Positions 57,910-64,000 of a DNA stretch of 64,000 bases are shown in pieces. Made by a program: the position numbers and the translations under genes. This DNA is from Planctomycetota bacterium (lineage in GTDB: Bacteria; Planctomycetota; UBA8108; JACQVS01): NCBI GenBank assembly GCA_028280485.1, contig JANQLS010000101.1:62001-126000 (forward strand). Direction: 5' to 3'. The notes under the pieces are model-generated. The model was not told the DNA's origin, searched no databases, and was given only the letters and a program-made list of their open reading frames with translations. Within the stretch, counting starts at the first letter, position 1; the number at the start of each line of letters is the position of its first letter.

Positions 57910-59586
57910 TTGAATAAGAAGTCGATCGGCCAGCTTCTCAAAGCCATGGGAGCCGTCAACGATGAGCAAATTGATCAAGCCTTAGAGCATGCTCAAACTA
58001 ACGGTACGCGCATCGGGGAGGCGATGGTCGCATTGGATCTCTGTCCACAGAAGACGGTCAGTCGTGCGGTCGCGAAGCACTACGGATTGCCTTTCGCTGA
58101 TTTGGCAAAAGCCGAAGTGAAGCCCCAGGTCTTAGCCCTCGTTCCTAAAGACGTCGCCACTGAACACAACATCTGCCCTGTCGTTCAAAAGGGTGGGAAG
58201 CTTTACGTTGCGATGTCGGATTTCGATCTGGCTACCCTCGATGATCTCCGCTTCCTTCTCAATCAAGATATCGAAGCTGCGATCGCCAGCCCCGAGGATC
58301 TCGCTGAATCTATCGACCACTACTACAATGTCGGTGGAGACCTCAAAAATGTCCTCGGCGAAGACGATGATGTCGAAGTCGGGCGTGAAGGTTATGCCGG
58401 TGAAGATGGTGATGCTGACGACGCCCCTGTCATCAAATACGTAACGCAGTTGATTTCAGATGCGCTCAAAGAAAGAGCGAGTGATATCCACATCGAGCCC
58501 TTCGAGAATAGGGTTCGTGTCCGGTATCGCATCGACGGAGTCTGCGTCGAAAAAGAAAATCCACCTAAAAAACTCCAAGGCCCGATCCTCTCCCGTATCA
58601 AGATTATGTCACGGATGGATATGGCCGAGAAACGGCGTCCTCAGGATGGCCGTATCAAAACTCACCTGCACGGTCGTGAGATCGATTTACGTGTATCAGC
58701 GTTGCCTGCTCGTCACGGTGAGAGTGTGGTTATGCGGATCCTCGATAAAGAAAAAGGTTTGGTCGATTTAGATATTCTCGGATTCCACGAATCCGATTTA
58801 GAACGATTCAATCGGATCATCAAGAAGCCGAACGGAATCTTTTTGGTGACCGGGCCTACCGGGTCGGGAAAAACGACGACTCTCTACGCAGCCTTAAAGC
58901 AGTTGAATCGACCCGATGTAAAAATTATTACCGCTGAAAACCCCATCGAATACAACTTAACTGGTATTAACCAAGCCGAAGTTCGCCACGAGATCGGATT
59001 AGACTTTAATCGTATTCTCAGAGCTATGATGCGTCAGGCACCAAATATTATTCTGGTGGGTGAGATCCGTGACCAAGAGACCGCGGACATCGCGGTTCAA
59101 GCTGCACTTACCGGTCACCTTGTTTTCAGTACCTTACACACCAACGACGCTCCTTCAGCAATTACCCGTTTGATCGATATGGGCGTCAAGCCTTTCCTCG
59201 TAGCCTCAGCCGTGATGGCGGTGATGGGGCAGCGCTTGATTCGTGGTCTTTGCGAGGAGTGTAAAGAACCTTACGAAGCTACGGATGTCGAACTCCGTTC
59301 TGTAGGAATCGATCGAGACCGTGCTTCGGGAGTTACCTTGTACCAACCTAAGGGATGTAATACCTGTGGAGGTTCTGGTTATCACGGTCGTAAGGGTGTG
59401 TATGAACTCATGGAAATGAGTGGGGAATTACGTGAGATGGCTTTTAACCGAAAACCATCAAATGAATTGAGAGCCAAAGCTCGCTCTGAAGGTATGGTTA
59501 CACTTCAGGAAGATGGAGTACGTAAAGTTCTCGCAGGATTTACAACCATTGAAGAAGTGCTCCGATTGACTCACCGCGCGGACTAA
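57910..59586 (+). CDS. type IV pilus/type II secretion ATPase, PilB/GspE family (first)
   Basis: A 558-residue assembly ATPase that drives pilin polymerisation. It has an N-terminal GspE domain (IGQLLKAMGAVNDEQIDQALEHAQ), Walker A GPTGSGKTTTLYAALKQ, the aspartate box, Walker B IILVGEIRDQETADIA, the histidine box GHLVFSTLHTNDAPSA, and a zinc site (CEECKEPYEA, CNTCGGSGYHGRKG). TTG 57910 has GGAGG 4 bases upstream; a TTG 16 codons earlier in frame has no site. It stands before a second paralog and PilC. Whether the system is a pilus or a type II secretion system is not decided by the sequence. Confidence 0.92.
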   Translation: MNKKSIGQLLKAMGAVNDEQIDQALEHAQTNGTRIGEAMVALDLCPQKTVSRAVAKHYGLPFADLAKAEVKPQVLALVPKDVATEHNICPVVQKGGKLYVAMSDFDLATLDDLRFLLNQDIEAAIASPEDLAESIDHYYNVGGDLKNVLGEDDDVEVGREGYAGEDGDADDAPVIKYVTQLISDALKERASDIHIEPFENRVRVRYRIDGVCVEKENPPKKLQGPILSRIKIMSRMDMAEKRRPQDGRIKTHLHGREIDLRVSALPARHGESVVMRILDKEKGLVDLDILGFHESDLERFNRIIKKPNGIFLVTGPTGSGKTTTLYAALKQLNRPDVKIITAENPIEYNLTGINQAEVRHEIGLDFNRILRAMMRQAPNIILVGEIRDQETADIAVQAALTGHLVFSTLHTNDAPSAITRLIDMGVKPFLVASAVMAVMGQRLIRGLCEECKEPYEATDVELRSVGIDRDRASGVTLYQPKGCNTCGGSGYHGRKGVYELMEMSGELREMAFNRKPSNELRAKARSEGMVTLQEDGVRKVLAGFTTIEEVLRLTHRAD

Positions 59587-59658
59587 TTAAAACTAACACA
59601 AAGTGTAATGAGTCAACTTTGACAAGCTTCGTTCTATTGACAGGATATTAATTCAATC

Positions 59659-61365
59659 ATGGCCCGAAAACTCCTCGGACAAATTCTTTCAGAGCTCAAT
59701 GTTTTATCTGAGTTTGATATTCAGCAGGCTCTGCAAAAGCAAAAAGAAAGCGGAGAGGCCATCGGCCAAATCCTTCTCGCTGATAATGTGATCTCAGACA
59801 GTGAGCTCACTCAAGCGGTCGCCATTCAAAATGGAATGGAGTATATCGACCTCAAACGAGCGGAGATTCCTCCAGAAGTTTTGGAATTAGTAGACCAAGA
59901 GATGGCTGAAAATCTCGAGGTGATGCCGGTTGCTTACGATGGCACAACGCTCACTGTTGCTGTTTCTGATCCCACGAACTTAGGTTTGGGAGATACCCTT
60001 CGATTCTCTCTCCCCGAGATTTCTCAATTCAAGCAAGTCGTCGCCGGTAAGGAAGAGATCGAAGAAGCTATCGGTCGCTTCTACGGCGCTCAAAGCGGCG
60101 GAGAAATGGGCAGCATGTTCGATGCCATGGGTGATGGAGTGACCGATGTGGAAGGAGGGCGTCCAGAAGATATCGGTGGGGGAGAGGAAGACCCCAACGC
60201 CGCACCGGTGGTCAAGCTCTTGAACATGATCTTGGTTCAAGCGGTGAGAGACCGTGCTTCTGATATTCACTTAGAACCCTTCGAAAAAGAATTCAAAGTA
60301 CGTTACCGGGTTGACGGTGTGCTCTACGAAATGATGCCACCTCCCATTCAGATCGCACGCTCGTTGATCTCTCGTGTAAAGGTACTTTCAAACTTAGATA
60401 TCGCGGAAACCCGTCTACCTCAGGATGGTCGTATCGAGCTTACCATCGGTGGGCAACCCATCGACTTGCGGGTATCGACTCTTCCCACCATGCACGGTGA
60501 GAGTGTTGTAATGCGTGTTCTCGACCGCCAATCGATCAGTCTCGACCTGTCGGACTTAGGATTTAGGCCGAGTGAGTTAAAGACCTTTAATCGTCTCGTT
60601 TCTAAGCCGAATGGTATTTTCTTGGTGACCGGTCCTACCGGATCCGGAAAGACGACCACTCTTTACGCTGCTTTGAACGAAGCGAACACGATCGACGTAA
60701 AAATCATTACCACCGAGGATCCTGTTGAGTACGACCTCGAAGGTATCGTTCAGGTTCAGATTAATGATGAAATTGGAACGACCTTCGCGGCTTGCTTGCG
60801 TTCGATCCTGCGGCAGGATCCCGATAAGATCTTGGTGGGTGAGATTCGTGACCTCGAAACTTGTCAGATTGCGGTCGAGGCCTCCCTCACGGGTCACATC
60901 GTTTTCACGACGCTTCACACCAATGATGCTCCTTCAGCCGTTACGCGTCTGATTGACTTGGGCCTCGAGCCTTTCTTGATCGCGGCTACTTTGGAAGGAA
61001 TCTTGGCTCAACGCTTGGTGCGGAGAATCTGTTCGGGTTGTTCGACTCCCTACGATCCCGCGGATGAAGAGATTTACGAGTTGGAACTCACCCGTTCCGA
61101 TGTGGCCGACAAACAGTTCCATTTCGGTAAAGGTTGTAAGAAATGTAATTCCAGTGGTTACAAAGGGCGGATTGCTCTCTTCGAGATCATGGTCGCCAGT
61201 GACCGGGTCAAAGACCTCATCATGGATGGGGCGTCGACTGCTGAGTTACGAGAAGCCGCAAAGGAAGAGGGCATGAGAACCCTGCGTGATTCGGGTCTTC
61301 TTCATATTTATGACGGTGTGACGACGATCGAAGAGGTCGTTAAGGAAACCATTTCGGCGTTCTAA
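59659..61365 (+). CDS. type IV pilus/type II secretion ATPase, PilB/GspE family (second)
   Basis: A 568-residue paralog of the gene before it, 72 bases downstream. It has the same domain order (LLGQILSELNVLSEFDIQQALQKQKESG), Walker A GPTGSGKTTTLYAALNE, Walker B KILVGEIRDLETCQIA, GHIVFTTLHTNDAPSA, and the zinc site CSGCSTPYDP with CKKCNSSGYKGR. Both ATPases are intact, so they may serve two systems, form a mixed hexamer or power different stages. Neither shows PilT features (retraction ATPases are shorter and lack the N-terminal domain). Confidence 0.92.
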   Translation: MARKLLGQILSELNVLSEFDIQQALQKQKESGEAIGQILLADNVISDSELTQAVAIQNGMEYIDLKRAEIPPEVLELVDQEMAENLEVMPVAYDGTTLTVAVSDPTNLGLGDTLRFSLPEISQFKQVVAGKEEIEEAIGRFYGAQSGGEMGSMFDAMGDGVTDVEGGRPEDIGGGEEDPNAAPVVKLLNMILVQAVRDRASDIHLEPFEKEFKVRYRVDGVLYEMMPPPIQIARSLISRVKVLSNLDIAETRLPQDGRIELTIGGQPIDLRVSTLPTMHGESVVMRVLDRQSISLDLSDLGFRPSELKTFNRLVSKPNGIFLVTGPTGSGKTTTLYAALNEANTIDVKIITTEDPVEYDLEGIVQVQINDEIGTTFAACLRSILRQDPDKILVGEIRDLETCQIAVEASLTGHIVFTTLHTNDAPSAVTRLIDLGLEPFLIAATLEGILAQRLVRRICSGCSTPYDPADEEIYELELTRSDVADKQFHFGKGCKKCNSSGYKGRIALFEIMVASDRVKDLIMDGASTAELREAAKEEGMRTLRDSGLLHIYDGVTTIEEVVKETISAF

Positions 61366-61381
61366 TCGTGTCATGGTGTCT

Positions 61382-61495
61382 TTTATGTTGAATCAAAGTC
61401 CTTCGGGCATTGTTTCAAGCGTTTCGGCAAATCGTTGATTTGCCTGCACTCCGCTGATAATCGGCTAAGAAGCCAATTATCGCGGCCGAGTTGTT
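61382..61495 (+). repeat. dispersed hairpin repeat, family A, copy 4
   Basis: TTTATGTTGAATCAAAG/TGTTTCAAGCG stem, then GGCAAATC/GATTTGCC stem, CACTCCGC, then a long imperfect stem GATAATCGGCT/AGCCAATTATC, CGCGGCCGAGTTG. It begins 17 bases after the second ATPase stop. Confidence 0.8.
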
Positions 61496-61919
61496 GTACT
61501 TTGGTAGTTGAAGCGCTTCTGGGAATTTGATGTTCCGAAGGCGCATTCAGGGCAAATGGAGGCCAATTCGAGCCCAAAAAGCTCGAAATACGGCCCATGA
61601 GTTAAAAATACGTCCTTTATTTTAGAGGCTGATTGACCGAAGAGGCTCTTCCGGTGAAAATTGGGAGATCCAAACCATTTACGAGAAGCCCTCTAAGAAA
61701 TTAAGAAATGAATCAGATATGAGCAGTTCCTGTCGGTCCTGCTCAGGAACTCCCCTTATTGGGACTAGGGGATCGAATTGATTTTCGATCGCTCGATCTC
61801 AATAGAGAGAGTTTTCAGAATAGTTTAGCGAAAAGCCACGGACCTATACGTTTCTTTGGGAGGTGTGATTCCCAGGGTTGACGGGTCAAAAGGGTCGGGG
61901 ATTTCGATAGGAGTGTGTT
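61496..61919. other. spacer between second ATPase and pilC-like gene
   Basis: No credible ORF on either strand. GATCGAATTGATTTTCGATC at 61770-61789 is a short dyad. AGGAG six bases before the ATG at 61920 is the only clear signal. Confidence 0.4.
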
Positions 61920-63164
61920 ATGCCGGTCTTCGCTGTCGAAGCGATCGATAAATCTGGAAAGAAAGTTCGTCGGGAAATGGATGCATCATCAAAAGATGAG
62001 GCTATCCAACAAATGAAAGCCGAGGGGCTGCGACCTACTAAGATCGCCGAGAAAAAAGGAGCTGCTAAAAAGAAGCAAGCTAAGCCCAAGGGGAAGAAGA
62101 AAAAAGGGGGAGCACTCAGTATTCTCGATCGGGTGAGTCAAGCTCAAGTGACGACTTTCACCACCCAGTTGGCTACGCTACAAGACGCCGGGTTGCCCAT
62201 CGTTCGGAGTGTGAAAATTCTGAGCCAGCAACAAAAGCCGGGTAAGTTCCAAAATAACTTAGATGAAGTTTCCGAGGAAGTCGAAGGAGGTTCGACCTTC
62301 AGTGAAGCTCTCTCTAAGCATCCTAAGACATTCGATTCTCTCTACGTTTCTATGGTGAAAGCTGGGGAGGCGGGTGGTGTTCTCGATATCATTCTCAATC
62401 GTCTTGCCGGCTTCATGGAGAAGTCTGAGAAATTGAAGAAAAAGATTAAGGGAGCCATGATTTATCCCGTCTGTGTGTTGGCGGTGGCAACCCTGATTCT
62501 CGTCGGTATCATGACCTTCGTCGTTCCCAGTTTCCAATCGATGTTCGATGAAATTGGAAAAGGCCTACCCGCTCTTACTCAGATGCTACTGACCGTCAGT
62601 AATACCATGCGGGATTTCTGGTACCTCTTCGTCTTTGTTCCTATCTTCTTTATCTTGGCTTGGAAAGGTATCGCCAGTACTGAAGCAGGAAAAAGGATGA
62701 TCGATCAATTCAAACTCAGAATGCCGGGTTTCGGAGTGATCATCAGAAAATCAGCGATCTCTCGATTTTGTCGTACTCTCGGTACTCTGATCGCCTCCGG
62801 TGTACCGATTCTCGAAGCTCTCAAAATCGTTAAAGACGCTATTCCTAATCATGTGATTCAACGCGCGATCGAAGATGTCCACGGAAGTATCCGTGAGGGT
62901 GAAACGATCGCCGAACCGTTAAGAATTTCGGGTGTCTTCGATGAACTCGTCGTCAACATGATCGACGTGGGAGAAGAGACCGGTGAACTCGATAAAATGT
63001 TGATCAAGATCGCCGATAACTACGAAAGTGACGTGGATATCGCCGTAGAGGGTCTCTCGAGTATTATCGAGCCTCTCTTGATCGTCGGTATGGGTATCGC
63101 GGTCGGTTTCATCGTCGTCGCCTTGTTCCTACCCTTGATCGAGATCATTAAGAATATCGGTTAA
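61920..63164 (+). CDS. type IV pilus/type II secretion inner-membrane platform protein, PilC/GspF family
   Basis: A 414-residue polytopic protein. A Lys/Ala-rich start (about 1-65) is followed by two T2SSF domains. The first holds TTQLATLQDAGLPIVRSVKIL and KTFDSLYVSMVKAGEAGGVLD; the second holds FCRTLGTLIASGVPILEALKI and FDELVVNMIDVGEETGELDKML. Three membrane helices at about 180-205, 230-250 and 385-408. It is the platform on which the PilB ATPases act. AGGAG six bases before the ATG. Confidence 0.94.
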   Translation: MPVFAVEAIDKSGKKVRREMDASSKDEAIQQMKAEGLRPTKIAEKKGAAKKKQAKPKGKKKKGGALSILDRVSQAQVTTFTTQLATLQDAGLPIVRSVKILSQQQKPGKFQNNLDEVSEEVEGGSTFSEALSKHPKTFDSLYVSMVKAGEAGGVLDIILNRLAGFMEKSEKLKKKIKGAMIYPVCVLAVATLILVGIMTFVVPSFQSMFDEIGKGLPALTQMLLTVSNTMRDFWYLFVFVPIFFILAWKGIASTEAGKRMIDQFKLRMPGFGVIIRKSAISRFCRTLGTLIASGVPILEALKIVKDAIPNHVIQRAIEDVHGSIREGETIAEPLRISGVFDELVVNMIDVGEETGELDKMLIKIADNYESDVDIAVEGLSSIIEPLLIVGMGIAVGFIVVALFLPLIEIIKNIG

Positions 63165-63196
63165 GCGAGGAGTCAGATAAGACCTCCGAGATATAG

Positions 63197-63233
63197 GAAA
63201 ACCCTAGAGTTTCATAGAAGCTCTAGGGTTTTC
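63197..63233. terminator. bidirectional rho-independent terminator after pilC-like gene
   Basis: GAAAACCCTAGAG (63197-63209) pairs perfectly with CTCTAGGGTTTTC (63221-63233), 32 bases after the stop codon. Confidence 0.8.
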
Positions 63234-63537
63234 TCCTGTAATGATGGTCGTCGCTATGGGCGACTCCATCGTGCAAGTTCGCTTCGCTCACGCACTGGGG
63301 AGACCTACTGTTTGATGGTGCGCTTATGTGGACAAGTTCGTCAGAATTTGGGCGCGAAAAGTTTTTAAGTTCTTTCACCCAATCTCTGGTGAGATTGGCT
63401 ACAAATATATTTTTCTGTTGATTGTTTTTTTTAGTTGGTTACCTTTCCCGAAGAACGACCATTGATGCCCAAGCCTGAGCAAGACCTCATTTTAAAACAA
63501 ATGACTAGTAACTAACGGAGTTTCCACTTACACGTTT
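63234..63537. other. spacer before ribonuclease R gene
   Basis: Contains an imperfect hairpin GATGGTCGTCGC/GGCGACTCCATC at 63243-63270 and AT-rich sequence around 63400-63440 that may hold the promoter. No ORF of note. Confidence 0.4.
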
Positions 63538-64000
63538 ATGACTATTGAATCTAAAAAAATCCTGAATGCCATTCGGCAAAATGATCTAATTACGACCCGC
63601 CAACTCGCCACTCAATTCGATATCCCCGAGGAACAATTTGAATCCTTTGTGAAGCAGCTGTTCGATTTACAAGCTGTGGGGGAGATCTTACGTCTACCCG
63701 ACCGTGGTTGGTCTCTTCCCGAGCGAACGGGTTGTTTGGTTGGACGTATCGTTTTGACTCGCGGAGGAAACGGCTTCGTCCAGCCGGTTCATGAAGCACT
63801 TTCTGAGCAAGAATTCTTTGTCCCTCAGCGCTCGACCGCCGGTGCTTTTTCGGGTGACTTGGTCGTCATGGAAAGGCTCGATTCTCAAAAAGAAGGTCGA
63901 GGAAAAAGAAAGAAAAACCGTCGTGGGGGGAGTGATAAATCTCCTCGTGGCCGAGTTCTCGATGTCGTCCAGCGCCGAGAGCGTTTAGTTCGAGGGAGAT
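63538..64000 (+). CDS. rnr: ribonuclease R / VacB family exoribonuclease (5' end, cut by window)
   Basis: 3'-5' exoribonuclease of the RNase II family. The 154 visible residues are the N-terminal part: a winged-helix domain (MTIESKKILNAIRQNDLITTRQLATQFDIPEEQFESFVKQL) and the first cold-shock OB domain (GCLVGRIVLTRGGNGFVQPV, EFFVPQRSTAGAFSGDLVVME). A Lys/Arg-rich insert (KRKKNRRGG) lies in the OB domain. The catalytic RNB domain is beyond the window edge. ATG 63538 has no clear ribosome-binding site. Confidence 0.88.
   Translation, partial: MTIESKKILNAIRQNDLITTRQLATQFDIPEEQFESFVKQLFDLQAVGEILRLPDRGWSLPERTGCLVGRIVLTRGGNGFVQPVHEALSEQEFFVPQRSTAGAFSGDLVVMERLDSQKEGRGKRKKNRRGGSDKSPRGRVLDVVQRRERLVRGR

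Noticed and set aside
63243-63310. Hairpin and GCTTCGCTCACGC stretch as another dispersed repeat
   Set aside because: Only one copy in the window, so repeat status cannot be supported.

Overview
The window reads as a Gram-negative bacterial chromosome segment of moderate G+C, almost entirely coding, with the flagellar export apparatus at its centre. LolC/LolD-like lipoprotein export genes, exported HEAT-repeat and TPR giants, an MJ0042-type zinc-ribbon membrane protein and abundant inverted-repeat elements between convergent genes suggest a member of the PVC group, possibly Planctomycetota. That placement is inference; no rRNA or marker phylogeny is available here.

Left part (1-14.4 kb): the end of a LolD/LolC-type ABC operon on the minus strand, then rnpA-yidD without rpmH or yidC, a solitary MerR-type DNA-binding protein behind a 19-bp dyad, a 1,384-residue membrane-anchored TPR protein, a FlgN-like chaperone behind a sigma-28-like promoter, an exported 938-residue protein, and a soluble histidine kinase with a sigma-54-dependent response regulator of the FleS/FleR (FlgS/FlgR) type.

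Flagellar part (14.5-39.1 kb): a good sigma-54 promoter precedes flgB, followed in order by flgC, fliE, fliF, fliG, fliH, fliI, fliJ, a MotE-like gene, fliK, flgD, flgE, flbD, fliL, fliN, fliO, fliP, fliQ, fliR, flhB, flhA, flhF, flhG, a small membrane protein and fliA, closed by a strong terminator. The order is the classical one known from Bacillus and spirochaetes, but motA, motB and fliM are not where that order puts them. Many gaps between genes are bridged by tiny ORFs or occupied by stem-loops.

Right part (39.1-64 kb): repeat-rich spacers, a small lipoprotein, an orphan His-rich LarC, an exported HEAT-repeat protein with a receiver-like domain, and a minus-strand signalling cluster (STAS-PP2C phosphatase, PATAN/DUF4388-TPR-PEGA-PQQ membrane protein, TPR-Roadblock protein, MglB-like Roadblock, MglA-like GTPase with a C-terminal membrane anchor, another Roadblock protein). 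A divergent GAF-PP2C phosphatase, signal peptidase I, two PilB/GspE ATPases and a PilC/GspF protein follow, then the start of ribonuclease R.

Taken together the window holds two motility machines (flagellum and probable type IV pilus) with polarity proteins for both (FlhF/FlhG, MglA/MglB-like). The most promising less-described items are the Roadblock/MglA/PATAN/PP2C cluster, the tiny ORFs in the flagellar operon, a probable AUC start codon, and two families of intergenic hairpin repeats.
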